Assembly (NCBI GenBank): GCA_015265235.1
Contig: JABZYJ010000063.1
Span: 1-11,066 of the forward strand
From: Selenomonas sp.
GTDB lineage: Bacteria; Bacillota; Negativicutes; Selenomonadales; Selenomonadaceae
DNA: 11,066 bases
Reading direction: 5' to 3'
Part shown: positions 6,011 to 11,066 of the stretch, piece after piece
How the letters are laid out: every line of letters begins with the position of its first letter
Position numbering within the stretch: the first letter of the stretch is position 1
Program-made: the position numbers and the translations under genes
The notes under the pieces: model-generated
What the model was told of the DNA's origin: nothing
Database searches by the model: none
Seen by the model: only the letters and a program-made list of their open reading frames with translations

Positions 6011-7378
6011 CTAGACATTATGGCGATGAATAAGGTCACTCTGCTTAGGCGGTTCGTAAATGCGCGAGAGAAAATGATCGCATTGCTGATATTTAACACC
6101 ATCCACACGGACACTTTGCTCGTCCACAGTGACTGCGTATTTGTTTCTTCTCATGAGGATAGAAACCACCTGTATATCCGTCATGAGGCCACAAGCTTTA
6201 ACAAGCTGCAACAGATCATCAAACAAAACAGCCTTTATCCCGCATCGAGAGATATAATTCAGTCCGGTATTACTAAATATTTTTAGACGACCTAAAGATG
6301 CACACTCATCCATTAAAAGCAAACATCTATGAATTCCCTTCACTGTCTTTCCCTTAAATCCAAATATCCCGAGCATTTCCAAGAACACACGAAAAATTGG
6401 AGATGGTTTGCAAGAATTCCTCGGAGGTGTCACCAGATACAAAGATACGGGCTGTGCATGATTCATGAGATCTCTTATACAGAAATCACTGCTTTCCGTA
6501 TGGCGTCTAAGCACCGGATCAAGATAATCTTTGAGTGCTGCATTTATGACGGGCAGGATATACCACACCTTATCATTCGGTATGGATACGATGTCTTGGA
6601 GTTTGTGGTCAATGACCTTCTGCACTCTTTCTGGTTTCTCTAAAGACATATATGGATAATCCATAGGGTCGTCATATAAGTTCCCATCCAAATCCATCCA
6701 AGCATAAACAGGAGTCCCATCTTCATCGATCATCCCAACCGTATGATCCTGTATATATTGGGCAACATCATAAAGAGACAGGGGCTTCTGAGCAGCGTGA
6801 TATGTGTTTTTGAGATGCAGAATAATTTCCGTAAGAACATCAGCAACCTTTTCTACAACGTCATCACATACCCTTAATTTCCCCATCCGAATCAAAGCCG
6901 ACGAAAGCCTCTCTGTTACAAATCGCTCGTCAGGCGATCCCACATGTATTTCGTCTAAAGGGTTCCAACACGCAGATGTATCGTCTGTTGCGCTTGGCTC
7001 GAATTTGATCACCGTATTTCCAATAATCTTGCGATAACCTGCCGTAGTCTTCCAATACGTGCCTTTAGCATCATGCACGACTACGCTGGAATTCCAACCA
7101 TCAAGGAGCGTCGGGACAACAAACCGATCGCTTCTGCGAGATGTTTCATCCACCATAACTGATATATGCTTACCGGAATTATCACGTAAGTATAAGGGCA
7201 TAGCGCTCATATTCCGTTCGATAAACCAGTTGCGTATCGCTGTCCTTCTTCTCAAAGGCAGTATCTTGGTTAATTGGGTTACTGCGCTGCCTAGGATGGT
7301 CTCATGCTGTCCAATGACAACACCTTCATCGGAAATGAGCCCCATATCGGCATATTCATTTGAATCAAGCGACATCAT
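6011..7378 (-). CDS. VirD4/TraG-family coupling-protein relative lacking Walker A and membrane anchor
   Basis: A 455-residue protein that aligns by eye along the VirD4/TraG coupling protein. MGLISDEGVVIGQ (12-24) matches the segment just before the core. RFVVPTLLDGWNSSVVVHDAKG (85-106), followed by YWKTTAGYR, matches the P-loop helix end and the following strand. WNPL (138-141), SDFCIRDLMNHAQPVSLYLV (297-316) and LLLMDECASLG (353-363, Walker B) are all clear. The P-loop itself, normally APTRSGKG, is DETSRRSDR at 77-85, so no lysine-glycine loop remains. The Q-motif 'IIQDLNQL' is VLFDDLLQL (384-392). About 60 residues typical of the C-terminal nucleotide domain appear deleted before KYQQCDHFLSRI (429-440). 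No membrane segment is present. The frame is fully open and overlaps the upstream stop in an ATGA, so it is probably a maintained soluble paralogue, not debris. A true T4CP may lie outside the window. Confidence 0.75.
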   Translation of the reverse strand: MMSLDSNEYADMGLISDEGVVIGQHETILGSAVTQLTKILPLRRRTAIRNWFIERNMSAMPLYLRDNSGKHISVMVDETSRRSDRFVVPTLLDGWNSSVVVHDAKGTYWKTTAGYRKIIGNTVIKFEPSATDDTSACWNPLDEIHVGSPDERFVTERLSSALIRMGKLRVCDDVVEKVADVLTEIILHLKNTYHAAQKPLSLYDVAQYIQDHTVGMIDEDGTPVYAWMDLDGNLYDDPMDYPYMSLEKPERVQKVIDHKLQDIVSIPNDKVWYILPVINAALKDYLDPVLRRHTESSDFCIRDLMNHAQPVSLYLVTPPRNSCKPSPIFRVFLEMLGIFGFKGKTVKGIHRCLLLMDECASLGRLKIFSNTGLNYISRCGIKAVLFDDLLQLVKACGLMTDIQVVSILMRRNKYAVTVDEQSVRVDGVKYQQCDHFLSRIYEPPKQSDLIHRHNV

Positions 7379-7689
7379 ACGATCACAACCTCTCTCGGCT
7401 CATATATGATTTCTTTGCCCAGACTCTCTGCAAGAGCCAGTTCTTCTTTCACACCTCTGCTGTGCTCCCAATTTTGGAGCACATAGACAACATCCGCCTC
7501 TCGTACCATCGCCTTGGTTATGCGAAGATATGCCTCCCATGCCATGCCGCTCGGCGGCAGTACGGCAGGATTAAGGACAGTACAATCCTGCTCGAGCAGC
7601 CATTGTTCCGCAGAAGCAAATATCTTCCTATATCCATCAATGCCGGTGATCGCACCGGAGATGAAGACAATTTTTCCTTCAAGATCCAT
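7375..7689 (-). CDS. DUF4406 (nucleoside 2-deoxyribosyltransferase-like) protein
   Basis: A 104-residue protein of the DUF4406 family, a compact Rossmann-like fold related to nucleoside 2-deoxyribosyltransferases and common in phages and mobile elements. Diagnostic segments are KIVFISGAITGI (6-17), VLNPAVLPPSGMAWEAYLR (38-56), MVREADVVYVLQNWEHSRGV (61-80) and the E-x-x-L-A-x-x-L helix EELALAESLG (82-91). The family role is not established; action on nucleotides or modified bases has been suggested by analogy. The start has GAGGGG six bases upstream. The stop codon overlaps the start of the coupling-protein-like gene in ATGA, so the two are likely made together, which is an odd partnership worth noting. 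Confidence 0.88.
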   Translation of the reverse strand: MDLEGKIVFISGAITGIDGYRKIFASAEQWLLEQDCTVLNPAVLPPSGMAWEAYLRITKAMVREADVVYVLQNWEHSRGVKEELALAESLGKEIIYEPREVVIV

Positions 7690-7705
7690 GTTTTACCCCT
7701 CTTAA

Positions 7706-8347
7706 TTAATATGAACCTGATTCCACTTGTCCTGGCTGAAACGCCTCATAATCAAGGGTTTCTACAAGCTCTGCATCATGCCAAGGAACATAAGAATCAC
7801 TTATATGGAAGAGCCCAACCTCGAGCATATCCTCACGCACACGATAGACGAGTTCGCCTTCCTCTAAAAATACGGTTACATGACTTCCTGTTGAGTGCTT
7901 GTGCAAAAAGTCGAGTGCTTCATCTTTATTCGGATAAATCCCACGTATGTATATGCGCTTTGCATGATCTACGCCTCCCGAAACACTACATCCTGCCGTG
8001 ATGACCTCTTTGGGAGAATCGCCCCTTTTCACATGTATATCTCTTTCATATGTGACTGGAACATATCCGACAAATGTCTTTCCTTCGTTGGAGTGGACCC
8101 ACCCAAAATCTGCAATAACCTCATTCCTTCTCAATGTGTCACAAAAATCCACGAATTGTTGAGAGGATATGAAACGGAGCATAAGACAGAGACCAATAAT
8201 CGATAAGGTCAAAGGAATGAGCGCAAGGATAAGGTTATAGGTATCTATAAAGGAATCAATTCGTTTATGGGATAGAAAAGGCATAGTAGATTTGATTTTT
8301 CTATAGAGCTTTTTATCTGCGGCGCCGTAAAACATAAGCTCGTCCAC
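7706..8347 (-). CDS. membrane-anchored protein of unknown function
   Basis: A 213-residue protein I do not recognise. A cytoplasmic, basic N-terminus (1-36) is followed by one strong membrane segment at about 38-61 and a soluble domain of strands and short helices to the end. A stretch YPNKDEALDFLHKHSTGSHVTVFLEEGE (138-165), with a Gly-x-x-Val-x-Val strand followed by an acidic turn, faintly recalls DUF3592-type extracellular domains; I would not call it on this alone. The start is GTG at 8345-8347, nine bases after AAGGAG; an ATG four codons later is the alternative. It lies 16 bases before the DUF4406 gene and follows a 148-base gap that contains a plus-strand gene remnant. Membrane topology suggests a role at the cell envelope, possibly an exclusion or anchoring factor. 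Confidence 0.7.
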   Translation of the reverse strand: MDELMFYGAADKKLYRKIKSTMPFLSHKRIDSFIDTYNLILALIPLTLSIIGLCLMLRFISSQQFVDFCDTLRRNEVIADFGWVHSNEGKTFVGYVPVTYERDIHVKRGDSPKEVITAGCSVSGGVDHAKRIYIRGIYPNKDEALDFLHKHSTGSHVTVFLEEGELVYRVREDMLEVGLFHISDSYVPWHDAELVETLDYEAFQPGQVESGSY

Positions 8348-8499
8348 TTTTATACACTCCTTCCTCAGATGAATTTTTTGGTATAGAGCGTGAAGATGTC
8401 CAAATACAGCAAATGCTCAACGACCTTCGACAAGAGATGCTGTTCCAACATGAGGAGACCCGTCGTCAGATCGCAGCATACTTTGCTAATCAAGGCTAA
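8335..8499 (+). pseudogene. possible plus-strand gene remnant (C-terminal fragment)
   Basis: The 148 bases between two minus-strand genes carry an open plus-strand frame from after the TAA at 8335-8337 to a TAA at 8497-8499. Its peptide reads DEFFGIEREDVQIQQ, then MLNDLRQEMLFQHEETRRQ and IAAYFANQG. The amphipathic, coding-like composition suggests the end of a coiled-coil protein. No start codon with an RBS precedes it; the only in-frame ATG (8413) would give 28 residues. It could be the tail of a gene displaced by insertion of the minus-strand block, or chance. The rest of the gap shows no obvious promoter for the downstream GTG gene. Confidence 0.3.
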
Positions 8500-8690
8500 C
8501 CCCACCAATACGACAGATCAACACGCAGCACACGGCTCAAGACCTTATGTATCGCGATGCTCTTAGGCAGATTTCTATCTTGCTCCCAGTTATAGATGGA
8601 TCGGCGGGCGTAGCCGGTCGCCGCAGCGAGATCCGTTCTGGTGTAGCCCCGCTCCTCCCGTAAGGTGCGAAGCTTTTCCCCGAATGTCAT
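8496..8690 (-). CDS. small Xre-family HTH regulator
   Basis: A 64-residue single-domain Cro/CI-type HTH protein. MTFGEKLRTLREERGYT opens the first helix, TRTDLAAATGYARRSIYNWEQ (17-37) is the HTH with the recognition helix at RRSIYNWEQ, and the closing helices end in RVDLSYWWG. The last residues give a short hydrophobic tail that may serve in dimerisation. The start ATG overlaps the stop of the coiled-coil gene in ATGA, so it is translated by coupling; its own RBS is poor. A function in repressing element genes is likely. It is the second Xre regulator of the operon, in addition to the Cro-like gene at 9681. Confidence 0.85.
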   Translation of the reverse strand: MTFGEKLRTLREERGYTRTDLAAATGYARRSIYNWEQDRNLPKSIAIHKVLSRVLRVDLSYWWG

Positions 8691-9169
8691 CCCTGCTCAT
8701 TGGATGGGAAATACCCTCCAATGACCTCGATCATGCAAAGGAGCGTCTGGTGAAACTCTTCCAGGCGTGTCTCTGGGATGGTACAAACATCTGCTTGCGT
8801 AGAAAGCATCGCGTTAATTTGCCGTATATCCGCATCAATCTTTTCATACAACGAGTTGCTTTCGCACTTGCCCGCTGCATACATGGCAATGGCTGCACAA
8901 AGCTCTTTCTGGACTCCGCTCAAATGGTCAATAAGATACAACACCTGTTGGATGTGCACCTTGTCAAAATTTGTCATGTGGATCTCGGCAGATAGTTTCT
9001 TCAGCTGCTTCTTACTGCTTTCGATATATTGATCAATCAGTTGGGATAGACTCGACATTTCACCAATGGTCAGGAGCTGCCTATACTTCTGTATCTGCAA
9101 TTCCATTTTGCGATTTTCTCGTTTCAAACTCTCATAGTCCGTGGGTGTGATCTCGATGATACGCTCCAC
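8687..9169 (-). CDS. coiled-coil protein of unknown function (3' portion of a longer, frameshifted gene)
   Basis: A 160-residue helical protein with long coiled-coil heptads, beginning ERIIEITPTDYESLKRENRK, then IQKYRQLLTIGEM (27-39) and QYIESSKKQLKKLSAEIH (47-64). I do not recognise a family. Taken alone it would start at GTG 9167-9169, which has only a weak RBS. The same frame is open further upstream to 9238 and spells VGLEEKVRQLESREPKVER, clearly continuing the coiled coil. The natural start therefore seems to be the ATG at 9256-9258 in another frame (see next entry). A role as structural or regulatory partner is inference; it precedes the small Xre gene, which overlaps it by four bases. 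Confidence 0.7.
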   Translation of the reverse strand: MERIIEITPTDYESLKRENRKMELQIQKYRQLLTIGEMSSLSQLIDQYIESSKKQLKKLSAEIHMTNFDKVHIQQVLYLIDHLSGVQKELCAAIAMYAAGKCESNSLYEKIDADIRQINAMLSTQADVCTIPETRLEEFHQTLLCMIEVIGGYFPSNEQG

Positions 9170-9258
9170 CTTCGGCTCACGGGATTCAAGCTGGCGTACT
9201 TTCTCTTCGAGCCCAACAACAAATCTGATGTATCTTTCTCAACAAGTTCATGTGACAT
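9170..9258 (-). other. 5' part of the coiled-coil gene, separated by an apparent -1 frameshift
   Basis: An ATG at 9256-9258, preceded by AGGGAGAGG at a good distance, begins MSHELVEKDTSDLL. That frame closes at 9124 after an unconvincing, basic tail (KRKYASLNPVSRRWS). The coiled-coil frame of the downstream gene is open from 9238 with VVGLEEKVRQLESREP but has no start codon. Joining the two at the TTGTTGTTGGG tract (about 9213-9222) restores a smooth protein of about 190 residues. No canonical slippery heptamer is visible. A one-base indel, a sequencing error or a recoding event would each fit. Confidence 0.55.
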
Positions 9259-9349
9259 CGTACCTCTCCCTTGCCTTTGAAACTCTTCTTGTCCCCCTCT
9301 CTGATATTTGATATACTTCACAGAAGGGGTTTGTGCACTCTATACGCAT
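9248..9349 (-). CDS. possible tiny cysteine-pair protein
   Basis: A 33-codon ORF that starts MRIECTNPFCEVYQISERG, ends KARERYDVT, and overlaps the first 11 bases of the frameshifted gene. Two cysteines four residues apart (C5, C10) recall small zinc-binding peptides, though only one pair is present. The start ATG has no strong RBS. The frame also runs upstream to an ATG at 9412 with a less convincing sequence. Coding-like composition is the only support, so this is a weak call. Confidence 0.3.
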   Translation of the reverse strand: MRIECTNPFCEVYQISERGTRRVSKARERYDVT

Positions 9350-9362
9350 CGACAGTGGATCG

Positions 9363-9479
9363 TCATTTCGTATGTGGCGCAGATTCCGTTTCACATATCC
9401 GTACCGTCCCATCGGTGCGGATATTTTTTGATAGCATTACCGACGAGTCCAGGAGCACGGAAATTCCCTCCTCTCTCAT
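9363..9479 (-). CDS. possible tiny ORF coupled to the excisionase-like gene
   Basis: A 38-codon ORF from an ATG that overlaps the previous stop in ATGA, the junction this operon uses repeatedly. It reads MREEGISVLLDSS, then NIRTDGTVRICETES and ends APHTK. An internal GTG at 9456-9458 has an AGGAGGG RBS seven bases upstream, so translation could start there and give 31 residues. The sequence is plausible for a small soluble protein but matches nothing I know. Part of it overlaps a plus-strand hairpin. Confidence 0.35.
   Translation of the reverse strand: MREEGISVLLDSSVMLSKNIRTDGTVRICETESAPHTK
9397..9428 (+). terminator. possible plus-strand hairpin terminator
   Basis: ATCCGTACCG at 9397-9406 pairs with CGGTGCGGAT at 9413-9422 (one mismatch) around a six-base loop, followed by ATTTTTT. 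A T-tract on the plus strand only makes it a candidate rho-independent terminator for plus-strand transcription, where no gene is apparent. It lies inside a candidate minus-strand tiny ORF, so coding repeats could also explain it. Confidence 0.4.
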
Positions 9480-9667
9480 CGGATTTCAAGATATTGTTCC
9501 TCAAAGAAATGGCGATTCGTTTTTCCGCGAATCGTGAATTTACCGCGTTTCCGCAGCTCTTCATTGAGTTCAGCAATGATCTTATACGCCTTGGACATGG
9601 AGACCGCGCAAATCTCTGCAACTTCATCCGGTCGTATAAAATTGCTTGCGGCTTTTTTGTACTTCAT
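9476..9667 (-). CDS. small DNA-binding protein, excisionase or regulator candidate
   Basis: A 63-residue basic protein. IRPDEVAEICAVSMSKAYKIIAEL (11-34) has the shape of the HTH of excisionase/MerR-like small proteins (x-x-x-EVAEIx-x-VSxSxAYKII), followed by NEELRKRG (35-42), a wing-like KFTIRGKTNRHFFEEQYL (43-60) and a short tail. Proteins of this kind sit early in ICE and phage operons and act as excision directionality factors or transcription activators; I infer that role from size and position only. The ATG at 9665-9667 follows GAGGG at eight bases; the longer frame upstream is the antisense or shifted reading of the Xre gene and is not used. It follows the Xre regulator by 13 bases. Confidence 0.7.
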   Translation of the reverse strand: MKYKKAASNFIRPDEVAEICAVSMSKAYKIIAELNEELRKRGKFTIRGKTNRHFFEEQYLEIR

Positions 9668-9680
9668 GCTCCTCACCCTC

Positions 9681-9908
9681 TCAGCCCGCGCTTGCGGGCT
9701 TTTTGTTTGCTGTTTCACCAATCTCGAGTAGCCTGTACCACTCGCTCCCGAAGCCCAAAGCATCTGCGATACGCTTGGCTACTTCAGGAGATGGGCGACG
9801 GACTCCATTTTCGATATTAGAATAATGATTCTGCGAAATTCCTATAACTTGTGCAAATGCCTTCTGAGAATACAAAGCTTCCATTCTCATTTTTTTTAGC
9901 AATCTCAT
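9681..9908 (-). CDS. Cro-like Xre-family regulator, first gene of the minus operon
   Basis: A 75-residue HTH protein. MRMEALYSQKAFAQVIGISQ (7-26) gives the first helices, QNHYSNIENGVRRPSPEVAK (26-45) the recognition helix and the classic IENG-x-x-x-P turn, and RIADALGFGSEWYRLL the closing helices. The C-terminal residues NKKPASAG are encoded by the plus-strand terminator hairpin below. The start ATG has AGGAGG, and the promoter TTGACT-17-TATAAT lies directly upstream. It is transcribed divergently from the CI-like repressor and shares operators with it, the Cro/CI arrangement of lysogeny switches. Its promoter is the strongest visible in the window, so it should be made first on induction. 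Confidence 0.88.
   Translation of the reverse strand: MRLLKKMRMEALYSQKAFAQVIGISQNHYSNIENGVRRPSPEVAKRIADALGFGSEWYRLLEIGETANKKPASAG
9683..9708 (+). terminator. strong plus-strand rho-independent terminator
   Basis: AGCCCGC (9683-9689) pairs perfectly with GCGGGCT (9694-9700) around a GCTT loop, followed by TTTTGTTT. The T-tract is on the plus strand, so it ends plus-strand transcription; the minus reading has no T-run. It overlaps the last codons of the Cro-like gene. No plus-strand gene is evident to its left, so it may insulate the divergent switch from read-through, or end an antisense RNA. Confidence 0.7.
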
Positions 9909-9923
9909 TATCCTCCCTCCTTT

Positions 9924-9938
9924 ATCTCGTATTGAGAT
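9924..9938. promoter_or_regulatory. operator 1 (ATCTC-GTATT-GAGAT)
   Basis: A perfect 5-N5-5 inverted repeat. It overlaps the -10 box of the minus-strand promoter, so a bound repressor would block the operon. Confidence 0.75.
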
Positions 9939-9965
9939 TATATATAATATGTCTTAAAAAGTCAA
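9937..9965 (-). promoter_or_regulatory. sigma-A promoter of the minus operon
   Basis: On the minus strand TTGACT (-35, 9960-9965) and TATAAT (-10, 9937-9942) are 17 bases apart, close to consensus. Predicted transcription start is about 9930, leaving a short leader with AAAGGAGG before the ATG at 9908. Operators 1 and 2 cover the -10 and abut the -35. Confidence 0.85.
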
Positions 9966-9978
9966 CTCAATTTGAGAT
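9964..9978. promoter_or_regulatory. operator 2 (AACTC-AATTT-GAGAT)
   Basis: Same 5-N5-5 pattern as operator 1 with one left-arm change. It overlaps the -35 of the minus promoter, and its centre lies 40 bases from operator 1. Confidence 0.7.
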
Positions 9979-9995
9979 ATAGTATTCAAAAATAA

Positions 9996-10010
9996 ATCGC
10001 TATTTGAGAT
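9996..10010. promoter_or_regulatory. operator 3 (ATCGC-TATTT-GAGAT)
   Basis: Third copy with one left-arm change, 32 bases from operator 2. It touches the TAATAT box (10010-10015) that is the best -10 candidate for the plus-strand repressor gene, so it is placed for autoregulation. No good -35 is visible on that strand. Confidence 0.65.
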
Positions 10011-10034
10011 AATATGGAAAACTAGGGGGATTCC

Positions 10035-10388
10035 ATGAATCGAATAGCTGAATTACGCAAAAAAAGAAATATGAGCCAAAAGCAATTTAGTAAGTTATTA
10101 AATGTCGCGCAAAATACCATTTCACAATGGGAGACAGGACAGCGAGATATTGATTCTACAACACTGATAAAGATAGCTGAATTCTTTAATGTCTCTACTG
10201 ATTACCTGCTCTGTCTAACAGATATGCCATCACCGCCCACACAAGAAAAGACTCCTTCCTATCAGGAAGAAGTCTTGCGTGACATAGAGGACATTACCCC
10301 GGAGATGGCAAGCGAAGTACGGCAGTTTATCAACTATCTGAAACATAAAAAGGAAACTACTGCGGGGGCTGCAGCGGAAAAAAAATAG
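10035..10388 (+). CDS. CI-like Xre repressor of the element
   Basis: A 117-residue protein: HTH domain at 1-60 with IAELRKKRNMSQKQFSKLLN (4-23), the recognition segment VAQNTISQWETGQRDI (24-39) and the closing STDYLLCLTDMP; then a proline-rich linker (65-75) and an acidic helix EEVLRDIEDITPEMASEVRQF (78-98). The size and layout match ImmR/SinR-type repressors of ICEs and phages. There is no protease domain for self-cleavage, and no ImmA-like metalloprotease follows, so the inducing signal is not shown. AGGGGG precedes the ATG. The intergenic operators indicate that it represses the leftward operon and probably itself. Confidence 0.88.
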   Translation: MNRIAELRKKRNMSQKQFSKLLNVAQNTISQWETGQRDIDSTTLIKIAEFFNVSTDYLLCLTDMPSPPTQEKTPSYQEEVLRDIEDITPEMASEVRQFINYLKHKKETTAGAAAEKK

Positions 10389-10457
10389 TACCTTTTTATC
10401 CCGCGAACTCCGGATTTATATAAAGCTATTTGGGAACATGTATCGAAAGGATTCACC

Positions 10458-11066
10458 ATGAAGATCATACTGAATGTCCCCTATGAAGAAAAAGACCTTG
10501 TGAAGGCGTTGCACGGTCGATGGGACGGAAAGTCTTGGTATATCCCGGAAGGTGTAGATTATCATCCCTTCCGAAAATGGATTGATCCTAAAACATACCA
10601 ATCCTTAGAAGCCCCTCTGAATATAGACGACTTGCTGCTCCAGTACAAAAAAACGGTATCTCCTGCGCTCGGCTCATTTCAAACAATTGTCGTCATTGGG
10701 GATGTTTGCAGGGTCTTCTCCGGCGAAAACAACAAACAGGTATTTACTTATCTCGACTTAACAAACAGTCCAAACGCAAAGCCATGCATATCTATTCGTA
10801 TAGATCAAAAAATAGATGTTCCCCTTGATATTCGCGTTAAGGTGACGGGAATACTCAGCGTACACAATGGCAATCTTCAGATCAGAGCATCTGAAATTCT
10901 ACCGATAGATGAGCCTACTGTATTCAAAAGAACACTCGCCCAATGGGAAAGTGATTACCCCCCAATCACCAACTTACAGAAAAAGAAAGTTGGAATCCGC
11001 TTCAATCGTATCGGTGTGATTGCACCGAAAGAAAGTGCCGGATATAACGACTTTATAACACTTATA
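10458..11066 (+). CDS. exonuclease VII large-subunit-like protein with N-terminal DUF5710 (partial)
   Basis: The first 203 codons of a gene cut off by the window edge. Residues 1-50 look like DUF5710: ILNVPYEEKDLVKALHGRWD (4-23), then WYIPEGVDYHPFRKW (27-41). Residues about 74-153 form an OB-like domain (QTIVVIGDVCRVF, then strands through IRVKVTGILSVHNGNLQIRASEI), like the DNA-binding domain of XseA. RIGVIAPKESAGYNDFITLI (184-203) matches the start of the XseA catalytic region (R-I-G-V-I-T-S-x-x-G-A-A-x-x-D). Exonuclease VII degrades single-stranded DNA; its small subunit XseB is not visible here. An AAAGG RBS lies upstream, 69 bases after the repressor stop, so it shares a transcript with the repressor. 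This is a mobile-element version, and whether it still cuts DNA depends on residues beyond the edge. Confidence 0.72.
   Translation, partial: MKIILNVPYEEKDLVKALHGRWDGKSWYIPEGVDYHPFRKWIDPKTYQSLEAPLNIDDLLLQYKKTVSPALGSFQTIVVIGDVCRVFSGENNKQVFTYLDLTNSPNAKPCISIRIDQKIDVPLDIRVKVTGILSVHNGNLQIRASEILPIDEPTVFKRTLAQWESDYPPITNLQKKKVGIRFNRIGVIAPKESAGYNDFITLI

Noticed and set aside
1..11066. tRNA, rRNA, insertion sequences, integrase or attachment sites
   Set aside because: None seen on either strand by eye; integrase, relaxase and att sites would have to lie outside the window.

Overview
The window looks like the left part of a conjugative or integrative element (ICE or conjugative plasmid) from a low- to mid-GC Firmicute. 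A Negativicutes host (Selenomonas, Megasphaera or Veillonella type) is my best guess. Ribosome binding sites are strong AGGAGG type. The gene set pairs Firmicute-style ICE control genes with parts that belong to a two-membrane envelope: PilN/PilO/PilP-like proteins, a VirB8/TrbF protein and a TraF signal peptidase. The taxon is an inference from content; no rRNA, tRNA or chromosomal marker is present.

Layout, right to left. At 9909-10034 lies a divergent control region with three ATCTC-N5-GAGAT operators and a strong sigma-A promoter on the minus strand. To its right, on the plus strand, are a CI-like Xre repressor (10035-10388) and the start of a DUF5710/exonuclease VII large-subunit-like gene that runs off the window (10458 onward). 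To its left, everything well supported is on the minus strand, in close spacing with several ATGA stop-start overlaps, so it reads as one long operon from 9908 to 1.

Operon order: a Cro-like Xre regulator (9681-9908); a small winged-helix or excisionase-like protein (9476-9667); one or two tiny ORFs (9248-9479); a coiled-coil protein with an apparent frameshift near its 5' end (8687-9258); a second Xre regulator (8496-8690); a membrane-anchored unknown (7706-8347); a DUF4406 protein (7375-7689); a VirD4/TraG-like coupling protein that has lost its Walker A motif and membrane anchor (6011-7378); a helix-turn-helix replication-initiator-like protein whose linker DNA holds a cluster of palindromic repeats (4901-5983); an M23 peptidase (4394-4894); an HTH protein (3677-4381); a TraF-type S26 peptidase (3066-3581); a degenerate GHKL-fold protein (2538-3056); PilN-, PilO- and PilP-like single-pass proteins (2044-2511, 1553-2047, 961-1536); a polytopic protein with a faint A24 prepilin-peptidase pattern (335-958); and the N-terminal part of a VirB8/TrbF protein (1-322).

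Working model: the divergent switch controls the element. The minus operon supplies excision or regulation functions first, then replication, then cell-wall opening and envelope-spanning transfer parts. The unusual points are two proteins that keep an ATPase fold but lack the usual nucleotide-binding residues, and a pilus-alignment-like trio placed directly upstream of a T4SS VirB8 gene. Functions beyond the clear family motifs are inference.
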